The notes under the pieces: model-generated
Told to the model about the DNA's origin: nothing
Seen by the model: the letters and a program-made list of their open reading frames with translations, nothing else
The model's database searches: none
Made by a program: the position numbers and the translations under genes
Shown: one piece after another, positions 12,732 through 22,205 of the stretch
Layout of the letters: each line of letters begins with the position of its first letter
Numbering within the stretch: the stretch's first letter is position 1
Source: Polytrichum commune
Lineage: Eukaryota; Streptophyta; Polytrichopsida; Polytrichales; Polytrichaceae
NCBI GenBank assembly: GCA_950295325.1
Contig: OX485809.1
Coordinates: forward strand, 2,916,001-2,980,000
DNA length: 64,000 nt
Direction of reading: 5' to 3'

Positions 12732-13095
12732 TAAGGTATATGGATCTTAAATGGTTACTATTTCCCAAGTAGCCCACTTCTAGGAAATGAAACATGCAAT
12801 TGGTACAATTTGATTAGCATATCCAAATTGAGGCCATAGCTACTTTCCACAAAGTTTTTGGAGAGAATTTGTATACATTATGCATTATCAAAGTGAAGAT
12901 TCTCGTGCTCATGAAATGGTCACATAGGTCCCCTCCCATCATGTTGACTATTGAACCTAGAATGGTAATCAAAACTTTTGAGCGCACACAGGACTTTTTG
13001 GTATACGTTCTTGGAGCCACATCAAACCACATACCACTCAAATATAGGTGTCATAATAAGAAAAATAACCAAATGAGGGTTGTCTACCTTACAAA
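12732..13095 (+). repeat. Dispersed repeat family D, copy 1
   Basis: Contains landmarks GTGAAGATTCTCGTGCTCAT, GACTATTGAACCTAGAATGG and ACCACTCAAATATAGGTGTC in that order. The same series recurs at about 28190-28500, 30925-31115, 34395-34630, 35395-35600 and 35885-35970. Copies 1 and 2 are the longest. No ends, TIRs or coding capacity were identified, so the family is unclassified. Confidence 0.65.
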
Positions 13096-13101
13096 CGACT
13101 A

Positions 13102-13472
13102 CACTAAATATGATATTTAGTGTCACCAATTCTAATTGTCTTTCTCAATACTAATTGTAAACCACGGTATAGGGTCAGCAACACTAAATGTTAACCCAAC
13201 ATTATTTGTCATTCCTTGTAAAAATTCTGGAAGCTTATAGATTTACAGTGTTGCAATTACCGTCACTTACAAGTGATTTTTCATCCAAATTTCAATCATC
13301 TATGACAATACTTCATCACAAGTTGCTGACAAGAGAAGGTGGGGTTTTGACCAATGGATGAACTTATCCATCATCCATGACAACATTTGTTCACTTATTC
13401 ATAAGAAGTGTCATCCTAAAAGTTACCATGGTGACATGGAGTACCATATGACACTCAATATCATATTTAGTG
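13102..13472 (+). mobile_element. MITE family T, copy 1 (TA target duplication)
   Basis: Terminal inverted repeats read CACTAAATATGATATTTAGT on the left and nearly the same inverted on the right. The left TIR is itself nearly palindromic. A TA dinucleotide flanks each end (13100-13101 and 13473-13474). It is 371 bp and non-coding. Related copies are at 48192-48555 (opposite orientation), 49702-49916 (internally deleted) and a partial copy at about 49165-49450. The TA duplication suggests Tc1/mariner-type mobilisation. Although the TIR starts CACTA, no 3-bp duplication typical of En/Spm is visible. Confidence 0.75.
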
Positions 13473-13503
13473 TAGATCATTTAATGTGATGAAGAAGCAA
13501 CGG

Positions 13504-13999
13504 CCCAGGGAGTGCACTGTTCAAGTACTGTATTTATACACGTGGGTGCACAAAAGGGGTATTATTTAAAACAAGCATGTACAAAATGTACGTACAAGAG
13601 ACATATTGCTATTAAGCAAGAAGTAGATATACATGAGGCTATAGAAAAATATAGGTAAAGTACGCATTTACGCGTTTACGCGTTCAAGTCAGACCTGGAC
13701 CAAGAATCATGTGTTTTTTCATCCACTAAGTAACGACTTTATAACTAAAAATCCATGATTTGATATTATACATATAATAGGGCCATATTTTTGAATTTCC
13801 AAACATTTGTACACATGTTATATACAATTTCTGTATTTGTTTTTGGACCCTTGTGTACGTATGGAAATGTATTTTGAAGCAATGAGATTTGTAAGTATAT
13901 TTCTTGATTTTAGCAAAAATAAAATGTATACAAGGGTATTTTAATAAGGGGCATGCACACACGTGATGCTTGGTTTTAATGAATAGTGCACTCCCTGAG
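13504..13999. mobile_element. Non-autonomous member of the 8-bp-TSD transposon family
   Basis: Fourteen-base TIRs CCCAGGGAGTGCAC and CTCAGGGAGTGCAC (right end inverted) bound 496 bp. An exact 8-bp duplication AGCAACGG flanks the element at 13496-13503 and 14000-14007. Inside the left TIR lies a sub-terminal ACGTG(G)GTGCACA...AGGGGTATT motif, shared with the 29048-30477 element. It has no coherent ORF. TSD length and the CAGGG-type terminus resemble hAT elements, but no hAT transposase is present in either copy. Confidence 0.82.
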
Positions 14000-14174
14000 A
14001 GCAACGGTGGTGCTATTTGATATCCATATTCCAAGTTGTGAAGTTGACACGTTTTCATCTGCTATGTTCTATTGTGTATTTGTCATATTCAAATTCATAT
14101 GCTAATGCTATTCACATCCATCACACCCACTTCACAAGTAGCAAACATAACCACCCACCCATTGACATTACAAT

Positions 14175-14780
14175 CAAAGTTGCTTTTGTGTCAAGTAATG
14201 TTTCTGCATAAATTTAGTTAATAGATCTAAGTTGTTTAAGCCTATAGCATTGCAACATGCCCCGATAACATTATTCAGATCCATAACATTGTTCTGCGGG
14301 ACTGATAGTATTACAGAGAATATTCCCTGTATTTTCACATTCAGTCTGAATGTGGGGATTAATTCCTTGGAATACTGACAATCCCGCAAAACGTTGTTAT
14401 GGATCTGAATAATGTTATGTCAATTTAGTTGGACATAGCTAGTCAAATTTGCTTCTGTGTCAAGTAGTGATTCTGCATAAATGTAGTTAATAGATCTTAA
14501 TTTTTTAAGCTTGTTGCATTGCACCATGCTCCAATTTAACTGGACATAACTAGTCAAGTTTGCTTTTGTGTCAAGTAGTGTTTCTACATATAAATTTAGT
14601 TAATAGATCTAAATTGTTTAAGCCTATTGCATTGCAACATGCTCCAATTTAACTGGACATAAATAGCCAAATTTGCTTTTGTGTCAAGTAGTGTTTTTGC
14701 ACAAATTTAGTTACTAGATCCAAAATTTTAAGCCTATTGCATTGCAACATGCTCCAATCTAGTTGGATATAACTAGTCAA
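14175..14780 (+). repeat. Tandem array, unit about 112 bp, four copies
   Basis: Units start near 14175, 14444, 14555 and 14668 with CAA(A/G)TTTGCTTTTGTGTCAA-like sequence and run through TTAATAGATCTAA and GCATTGCAACATGC. The spacing is 111 and 113 bp. The first interval is longer because a MITE (14264-14419) sits between units 1 and 2; subtracting it restores about 112 bp. Non-coding; looks like a small satellite. Confidence 0.85.
14264..14419. mobile_element. MITE family M, copy 1, inserted in tandem array
   Basis: A near-perfect palindromic element of about 156 bp whose ends read ATAACATTATTCAGATCCAT on both strands, followed inward by GGGACTGA(T/C)A(G/A)TATT. Family members are at 33385-33529, 61547-61679, a half copy at 55064-55135 and a diverged relative at 35724-35880. 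It interrupts the 112-bp array, so its insertion is younger than that array's expansion. Confidence 0.82.
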
Positions 14781-15019
14781 CTCTTGTATCCCTAGCAAAT
14801 GTTGTTCATGAGGTTTGGAAGTAGTTGTCATGTCCAAACTAGAGGAGATGTTGCATTGCTATACTAATTAAATTGTCAAATTGTTTTTGGATTACGGACC
14901 TAATTGTCACATGGCCTTAATCTTGGTGAACGTTAAACCTCCCTCTACGAGCTTTACAGGGGAGGTAAGTATGGGCAAGGGCAACCCCCCATAAAGAAAT
15001 CAATATTATACTGGACCCG

Positions 15020-15740
15020 ATTGAAAACTTATGCCCACCCCGTCCAACTTCGAAAAAACCATTGCCCTTGCATTCTTGAAGGCCACTTATCCACAAACCC
15101 CAGATTAAGTGAACTTCATCTCCAAGGTCCAAAATCCAATATATATGTTCACTTCCATTGAGTATATAAGCAATTGACTAGGATTTCATTTTGAAAGTGA
15201 AACCGTCAATAAAGCATGTAATTAAATTGGAAGTCAAAAATATTACAAAACCTTCACTAGCATTGAAGTTATAATTTTTGTGACTTACCATTGAAAGGAT
15301 CTTTGTCATTCTCAAAATGGAACTAAAATTAATGTTTTTACTTTTAGTATGTTTATTTTATAATAGTTTAGTTAATGCCTCTACTTTCACAAAGTTTTCA
15401 TACAGATTAAACTAATTAAGTGTGATTGAATGTAATTATTCCTAATTAATCCTAATTACATGGCAAGTCACATAAATTATAAGGTCCTCAATGCTAATGA
15501 TGATTTTGTAATATTCTTGACTTCCAAGTTAATTACGTGCTTTATTGATGGTTTCACTTTGGAAATGAAATCCCAATCAATTGCTTATTTACTAAAAGGA
15601 AGTGAACATGTATATTGGATTTTGGACCTTGAAGGTGAAGTGCACTCAATATTGGTTTTGTGCACAAGTGGCCTTCAAGAATGCAAGGGCAATTATTATT
15701 TTTGATGTCAAGCAAGGTGGGCAGCAATTTTCAATAAAAA
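15020..15740. repeat. Large palindrome 2, related to palindrome 1
   Basis: The left arm (about 15,020-15,440, minus sense) and right arm (about 15,462-15,740, plus sense) are inverted copies of the unit also found at 3.0-4.2 kb. The right-arm ORF 15460-15705 carries ITCFIDGFT, QSIAYLL and TSGLQECKG. The right arm lacks about 170 bp of inner sequence that the left arm keeps (15,290-15,440). The unit is unrecognised. Its presence as an inverted pair at two loci suggests that the inverted state is part of the mobile unit. Confidence 0.7.
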
Positions 15741-16463
15741 AAACAAAATAAAAATCGAATATGATGGTATCATGCCTTGCAAAAGCAGGGCCCATGTGGT
15801 TTGGCATGAGCTCTAGCCTGAGCCGGTAATCGTGGATTCAAGGACAAGAAAATTCCTTCCTATTCCTATCCTATGATTAATTTGCTAGAGTGTCAGATAT
15901 AGGACACTTGGTGAGGATATTTAGAGGCAACTTAGTGTGTAATTAACTCACTAGGTCTTGGTTCCAAGACACATGATGAGTGTGTAAAGATAAACTAAGA
16001 GGTAATAGATAAACAAGTTTTGATTCTATGATAGGAGTTGTTCAAATTTAAAATGAAACATTTCGAACTCCATTATGGCACAACCTAGCATAATACTTTG
16101 AAAGTCAAAAAATCATGGCTTATTTTTGTTCACTTCCACTGGATGGGAAAAAAAATTACATGTCAAATGCCAATGTACATAAATAGAAAATATGCTCAAC
16201 ATGTAGAACACTACAATAAGGTTGGTTATTTTATTTGTAGAGGGAGGTTTATCCTCATGTTAAACATCCCCTACAAGCTTTGGGGGGAGGGGTCCAAGCC
16301 TTGGGTAAGGGAAGGGTCCAGGCCCATTGGAATTTAATTAGGCCTTCAACTTCCCTAACTTGGCCAATAACATTTGAGTTGGATCCATCAGTTTAGAGGC
16401 CCAACAGTGCAGAGAAATTCCATGTGGGTTTCGATTGCATTTGACAACCCAATTTTCCCATAT
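15741..16463. other. Intergenic, no gene seen
   Basis: Only short ORFs without motifs are present; the plus ORF 16098-16337 has no recognisable domain. Confidence 0.55.
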
Positions 16464-16620
16464 ACACATAGATAGATAGATAGATAGAAACTCCGGTCCC
16501 TTTTAGGGGCCGGCGTGAATAAAGTGTCCGTTCGTAATGCCAACAACCCGATGCCCACATGACATGGGGAAGCTGGGACAAAACTACTCTCCACTTTCGA
16601 GGATGGACACTATAGTAACA
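16464..16620 (-). mobile_element. Truncated SINE (3' portion)
   Basis: GATA repeats followed by GAAACTCCGGTCCC, CCGGCGTGAATAAAGTGTCC and ACCCGATGCCCAC match the 3' half of the SINE family at 7.2, 33.0 and 55.3 kb. The homology stops near ACTATAGTAAC, so the tRNA-like head is missing. A minisatellite starts at the break. Confidence 0.8.
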
Positions 16621-16672
16621 GAGAAACAGTAACCGAGAAACAGTAACCGAGAAACAACAACCAAGAAACAAA
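16616..16672. repeat. Minisatellite of 14-15-bp units
   Basis: Repeats of an AGTAACCGAGAAAC-like unit, about four copies with increasing divergence, abut the truncated SINE. They could have arisen by slippage at the truncation point. Confidence 0.75.
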
Positions 16673-16734
16673 TAACAAGGGCCGATAATGGTCCACAGAG
16701 GTGCATGCCTTTTAGGTATAATTCATGTTTTTGT

Positions 16735-16905
16735 AATGAGAGTGAACGCCAAGTCATGATTCCTCGGTTGGTTGTGGGAGGATGTTTGAGTTAAGACGTT
16801 CCGGGTTCGATTCCAGTCGAGTCCGTATGATCGTCTAAAATGTAACACATGACTAGGTGCTGCTAGTGAGTAAAAGGCAGGAAATTTGTACCAACCAGCC
16901 GGCAC
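16735..16905 (+). mobile_element. Second tRNA-derived SINE-like head
   Basis: A perfect pol III B box GGTTCGATTCC lies at 16804-16814, with an A-box-like TCCTCGGTTGG at about 16761-16771, a spacing of about 33 bases. The T-arm does not form a proper five-pair stem, so a functional tRNA is unlikely; a SINE head or tRNA relic fits better. It differs from the SINE family above. The 3' boundary is not defined and no target-site duplication was found. Confidence 0.45.
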
Positions 16906-16960
16906 CATTCCTCATTCTGAGCTGTACGTAGATACTAGATATAATATAAGTTTTTGGGTT

Positions 16961-18577
16961 TTATGGGGGGTCTAAGTTTTGGGGGAGTGGTTGGTGGTTT
17001 TCAAGTCTCCTCTTATGTAGGAGGATGGACATGGCATATTGTATTGCAATGGTATCAATGTTTTTAAAGGTATTTTTGATGGTAACCATGGGTATTTTGA
17101 GATTTTCTTCTAGTATTTTCATAGATGGGATGTGGGCCGTAGCTCGGGCCCCAGCTGTGAGTACAATAAGTGGTTCGATTTTCCATCCTCTGGAAGCGAT
17201 ATTGTCAATCAGTGGTTTGTATTTGTTGTTTTTTGCTTCTATAGTTTCTGGGGAAAATCTGTCGTTACAATATGTGAATTCAATAAATTGTATGGTGAGG
17301 TTAGGGTTAACGTCGATGGGAGGGTCATTTTGATATGGTAATCCTTTGACGCAAAGTATGTCAGGTCTGAACCTTGCATTGCAATGACATCTTTGTGTGT
17401 TACATTCGCAAGGGAGTAGCCAATTGGGGACAATATTTTCTTGGGGATTATTATTGAAGGTACCGGCATTCATGAGGGTAAAACATCGGGATTTTTCGGA
17501 CGAGATTAGGAGCTTCCTAATTTCTCCAACTGCTTTGTTATGCCTTTTAATTCGTAGTGAGTGTATATTTTGTTGGTTACATTTCAGTAGTACATGTAGC
17601 CAAGTGTCTGGATCGTTTGAGTTGCATATGGGACACGTGATGGAGGGGTACCTCTGGTGACCGAAAAACATTTGTTTTCTAACATTACCCATGTATGTTC
17701 CTGTGCGGAATTTAATAAGGCATGATTTTTGTTTGTCTGTGATTAAGGGATTTGTCCAGAATTCGTTGGATAGTTCTTTGTCAATGTCTATATTTTCTGT
17801 CCATTTACACGTGTTGGGGGTTTGTGTGGCCATGACTGCTATATTAGTTTCCCTGTCATATTTTTTAATTTGTTTTTCTAAGAATCTTACTGGACCTTTG
17901 TCTGGGACTTCTTCCATTGAGGCCCAGACGTCCTTTTGATAATAGTATGGGGTGGCGTGGGCATGTTCGTATGGATGTATGGCGATTCTGTGTTCTAATT
18001 CTAACCCGTCTTTTGCTAGTTTATTAGTTTTTTCATTACCGTCAATATTGACGTGTGCCCTGACTTTGTATAGTGTAATAAGCTGTGTACGGTCTTGGAG
18101 GATTTTTACCATGGAGTTGAGTGTGGTTTGGTCTGGGTGACTATTATAGAGAGTGGGGTGTTTGATTTGTGTATTGAGTAGGTATAGTACGTTTAGACTA
18201 TCTGTGAATATAAATGCGGGTTCGTTAGGGAATTGTGTATTGATGATTCTTAGTGTTTTATGTATAGCCATCATTTATGCACGTAGTATGTTTTGATGCC
18301 CATGGAGTCTTTTGGCGATATTTAAGCCTTTGGGGCTATAGATACCATATCCAGCTCTTTCTCTTCTCCATACTCCAGGGGCAATTTCTTTGGGTTTTAT
18401 AAAGGATCCATCTATGTAGTAGCTAAATTGGGGGTGGAATTTTAGCGGTAAGTTGGTTTGGTAGTTTGGGATTTGTGGGGTGGGATTATTATTGTATAGG
18501 GGTGTGTTTGGGTAGTTTGATTTAACCCATTTTTTTACTAGGGTTAACGGTGATGTTCGGGGGGGTGGGTGGTGCAA
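16961..18577 (-). pseudogene. RNase H / CCHC / restriction-like endonuclease polyprotein, interrupted
   Basis: One frame runs from 18577 to 16961, broken by a single TAA at 18275-18277. The RNase H domain shows the first catalytic Asp in YIDGS and a later Asp in FTDSLN. The TAA falls right after ILRA and before MMAI, where RNase H proteins normally have the catalytic Glu. The usual last Asp of the GNE-x-AD motif is Asn (GNEKTNKLAK). Downstream is a C-X2-C-X9-H-X4-C knuckle (CPICN...LHVLLKC), then ARFRPD followed by IQFIEFTYCNDR and K-x-x-KY, matching the PD...E...K..KY signature of restriction-like endonucleases. The C-terminus ends HKRRLENHQPLPQ. Loss of catalytic residues means it is dead unless stop readthrough occurs. 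Confidence 0.85.
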
Positions 18578-19199
18578 TTTGAGTGTGGCTTTGTAGTATT
18601 TGGAGGTTATTCGCTGTGTCGTGTATTAGCTTCATTTGTTCGTAGGTACCTATGTTATTATTTTGATGATGGATACAGAATATTTGCATGGTAGATGGTT
18701 CTTTCCTTGTAGTATTGAGCTCGGGGGGTATTGTTGGTTCTTCGTATGTGATTGTGTCAGCGGCAAAATGGGCAATGACATGTGTGTCTGGGAATGGGCC
18801 TGTGTGTGGGTTCGAGTTTTGGTACCAGTCAGTGTCTGGGGATATAATTATAGTGATTGTGTAAGGGTCATTTTGGGCCGCTATGCGTGCCCAGTGAATG
18901 GCTTGTTGTAGGTCTGTTGAGGTGTGAGGATGTGCGTATCCAATTCCTTGCCATTTATAGTCAAACACTTTTCCTAAGGATCCAAATATTATGTCTTGTG
19001 AAAAGGGTGAGTAGAATTGGGTGAATTGTGTAGGACATGTAACTAGGGATGAAAAGTAAGAATGGGAAATATTGAATGTTGTAATTAGTAAATCTAGTAT
19101 TTGTCCATATACACATACTTTCTTATTCAAGTGGAAAGTGAGCATTTGATTGGGATTTCTTCCCTTAGGCAAAACCACAAGTAAATAATGCTCTCTCAA
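18522..19199 (-). pseudogene. Retroelement segment N-terminal to RNase H, frameshifted
   Basis: A 225-codon frame ends in PSKKMG then stop. It overlaps the start of the RNase H frame by 56 bases, so a frameshift separates the two. The middle holds YSPFSQDIIFGSLGK, WQGIGYAHP, DLQQAIHWARIAA and IIISPDTDWYQN, which looks like a conserved folded domain. I do not recognise it as a named family. The first 30 or so codons come from the inverted repeat at 19.17 kb rather than the retroelement, so the annotated Met is not meaningful. Confidence 0.55.
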
Positions 19200-19510
19200 C
19201 TTGAAGGAAGAAAATAAATGTCATCAAGAAATTAAACCTCAATATCATAGATGTAGTTTAAATACATGTTATTTTAAGAAAAAATATTGACCCATCATTA
19301 TATTAACAGTTAAAAATCCCAATTTTTCCACAAGTGAAGTTATAATTATACTGGTGAGAAAACTTAGAATTTTTTCACAAAGGTTGAATATTTATTAAAA
19401 AATATGTAAATACTCATTCTTTTTTTAAAAAATTACAATATTGATGATATTTTATTTTATTGATGATATCTATTTTCTTTTATTAAGTTGAAAGAGCATT
19501 ATTTACATGT
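19170..19510. repeat. Inverted repeat at the broken 5' edge of the retroelement
   Basis: Sequence CAAGTAAATAATGCTCTCTC near 19170 recurs inverted near 19490-19510 (TGAAAGAGCATTATTTACAT). The pairing extends about 75 bases inward through GAAAATA(A/G)AT(G/A)TCATCAA. The interior is AT-rich. This probably marks a MITE or foldback that lies at, or caused, the truncation of the retroelement. Confidence 0.6.
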
Positions 19511-20139
19511 TCCCAACAATCTTCTGAATCCCAGTGGACCAAGGACCCTCCCTTATACAAGTCTTGGACTCCTCCCCTCAAAAGCTCCCGGGGGGGGGGG
19601 TAGTTGTTAGCTTGGTGGATTACCCATTCACTAAAATAGAATTGATGCATGTTGTCTATATTGATTAATGTTATGTTGTGGCATGTAGGTACACCAATAT
19701 TTATTAGGTCTTGCTAATTTGGATAAAAAGAAAAAATTAGTGTAAGTGTCATATAAGTCATTTGCAAATCCTTCAAGGTTGACCAACTAATCCTTGAATG
19801 ACATGCTACACTGATTCACAAAACTGAATGATTTAGTGTTTGCCCATGCTTAGTATAATTTGAAATATCTATTGCAATAATTAGGATTTAGAGGTGTCGT
19901 CAAGAGCAGATAATAGGTATCCAAGTGTCTACTAATGCATGGAAGTTTTAATGAAAAATCTATAAAAATTGTTGAGATATTTAATTTTAAAATAGTCTCT
20001 CACTAACTCCCTTTTGGTCTTGCATGTCTACACCTCCTTTTCTTTCATATATAGCCGATGTAGCAGAGAGTTTCAATTTAGCAATGAATGCTATAAGTAA
20101 GCGAGAGTATTCTTCTCCTTCTCAAGTAGTACATTGCAA
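19511..20139. other. Intergenic, no gene seen
   Basis: AT-rich sequence with a G tract at about 19590-19600. No recognisable ORF. It may include the 5' end of the Tc1-like element, whose inverted repeats I could not locate. Confidence 0.5.
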
Positions 20140-21165
20140 GTTTGCTTGTTCCACACTAAGACAAGGCCATTGTCTTATGAAAAGCATAATAGTGTTGTAT
20201 CATTGCTACAAAGGGATGGAAGCACATGGAAAGTAGCGAAATGATTTGTTATTAGTTAATCTAGTGTAGAGAGAATCCAAAAGAAACATCTTCCTTATGC
20301 TAAACCATATGTAGGAGGAAGACCAAAAGTGATTTCAAACCACTTGAGGAGGGCATGTGTGAGAGTGGTGACAATCGGAGGATTTAGTATTGCCATAGAG
20401 GTATGCAAATTAATTAGGGAAGAATTAGCCAATGAGATCAATGTTCAAATAGTGCAACAAGCATTGCATTTAACAAGTTCGGAGGCTTGTGTGAACCTCT
20501 TCTTCCATATAAGAATGTTCAAGCCCATCTAGATTTTGCCAAATCTTACGAGAATTGGACCGTTATGTATTGGAAGAAAGTAGTTTTTTCATATGAGACT
20601 AAGGTCAATTGTTTTTGCTCATATGGTTGTTATTGGTGTTGGGCTCAAGATGGAGAGGGTCTTATTTATTGAATAGTGAGGAAAACACTAAACCATAGAG
20701 GAGGTTCAATAATGGTTTGGGGTTGCATGAGTGCAATTGGACCTAGTTTGATTTGCAAGAAAGAAGGTAGAAATGAATCAATATGTCTATCGTGAGATGT
20801 TGGAGGCCAATCTATATGGCACTTTTTCAAAGTATGGCATAAATGCAAACATAGTCATTTATCAACATGACAATGATCCTAAACATACAACAAAGCCAAT
20901 GAAAGTGATGATCTAAACAACCTTTCATTGTTTTTGAGTGGCTTGCTCAATCACCTGACATAAACCCAATAGGCACCTGTGGGCAAAACTAAAACCGAAG
21001 CTCCATTCTTATCCAACACCTCCAAAGGATCTTCTAGAATTATGGGAGAGTGTATTTGAAACTTTCCATTCTATCACTTCCATAGAGTGTGAGAAGCTTT
21101 GAGAACATGCCACAAAGAATGCAGACAATTATTTATGCAAAGGGCAAGTGTACTAATTTTTTTTA
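20140..21165 (+). pseudogene. Tc1-like transposase relic
   Basis: Successive plus frames give a helix-turn-helix-like segment (RRACVRVVTIGGFS...NVQIVQQALH, about 20345-20475), WTVMYWKKVVFSYETK (about 20555-20605), GGSIMVWGCMSAIGP (about 20700-20745), VIYQHDNDPKHT (about 20855-20890) and SPDINPI (about 20955-20975). These follow the order of Tc1-type DDE transposases. The family's SDE(T/S)K motif reads SYETK, replacing the first catalytic Asp by Tyr. The sequence shifts frame just after SPDINPI, where the third acidic residue should be. There are several further stops. It is clearly non-functional. An upstream segment to about 20024 may also belong. Confidence 0.82.
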
Positions 21166-22205
21166 TTGTGTATAGATTCAGAAGTTCAAAACTAAATCAA
21201 TGAGGGGCTTGATTTCAAAATTGAGGTGCTTCCATATTTTATGTATAATTAATTTTCAAATCCCTTGTAAACAATCAATAAAACTTCTACTGAAGTGATT
21301 TTATGTTTGTTTATATATTTACTCTGAAGTGTTGCATTGCTTATTTACCGAAAAACATTCAATCACCAACTCGGTTTTGAGTCAATGTAATTCTATTGAC
21401 CCACACTGAATACCATAACTACTGTAGTTGATCACCTTATAGCTGTTTTATTTAAGATGATTTGAGTGTAGATGGCTGAAGATGGGTAAATCAGAGATAA
21501 TAATGATGAAATAATATTGGACCAAAAGTAATGTACTTCCACTTCAACCAAACTAGGTACAACACGGACAAAATAGGCGATGTATGGAATAATAACAATT
21601 TGGAAAGTGTGAAACTTATATTTGAGGAGCTGAACGGAATTAAGGGATGAAAACAATGTTCGGAGTCTGCACATGATCCATGTTTCAGATCTCCTCACAC
21701 TTGTTCAAGGGAACACTGCACTATCAGCTCCACTGTAATACACACCAAAGTATATCAGCTTGGTCAGTGCATAAAAGATCCAATCGCTTGTTCGAAAGGA
21801 TACAGTAAGTTGATCCTACAGAGTTGAACAGCATCTCTTTCAACATCGTAATCTTAATTCTGCTTTTGCAATATAACAAGGTCCAATTTGGGCAACAGCA
21901 TGTCAAGGGTACCAAAAATGTCCCCTTAAATTAATAAGAAACTGCAGTCAAACCTCACAACTTTGCCACCTGAAAGTGTTCTGCTCAGTGACCATGGCAC
22001 AAATGCTGTCTCTTTGATTGTGTAGTCAACCTGCTGAGAACAATCAAGTCAGAGTTCAAAGAGGAGCCTCCTTGCAGAGATCATTAACTCCCTCCAATAA
22101 CATCCGCACCTGAGTCATATTGATACCTAGGGGATTCCGATGCAATCCTACACACCTAAAAAGATGCCTTAACCTTCAAGCTATGTTGATAATTCCCTAA
22201 AACAG
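21166..22205. other. Intergenic and presumed 3' flank of the J-domain gene
   Basis: No gene motif. The right part (about 21.7-22.2 kb) directly follows the stop codon of the minus-strand J-domain gene and probably holds its 3' UTR. Its exact polyadenylation site was not identified. Confidence 0.5.

Larger units (their letters stand above)
16961..19199 (-). mobile_element. 3' part of a non-LTR retroelement (RNase H, CCHC, RLE)
   Basis: The minus strand carries, 5' to 3', an unrecognised coding segment (19199-18522), an RNase H domain, a zinc-knuckle and a PD-(D/E)XK-like nuclease ending at 16961. No reverse-transcriptase motif (such as YADD) occurs upstream; coding similarity is replaced at about 19.17 kb by an inverted repeat. 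An RNase H plus C-terminal restriction-like endonuclease recalls the Dualen/RandI lineage described from green algae. That assignment is inference from domain order. A second 3' fragment lies at 51040-51234. Confidence 0.75.

Noticed and set aside
13102-13472. CACTA (En/Spm) element, because the TIR starts CACTA
   Set aside because: The flanks show TA rather than a 3-bp duplication in all three bounded copies.
14175-14780. CRISPR array
   Set aside because: Long 112-bp units without spacer structure in a eukaryotic context; it is a satellite.
16761-16830. tRNA gene
   Set aside because: B box is good but the T-arm and acceptor stem do not pair; a SINE head fits better.
17025-17660. Plus-strand ORFs across the retroelement
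   Set aside because: They are antisense shadows of the clear minus-strand RNase H/RLE frame.
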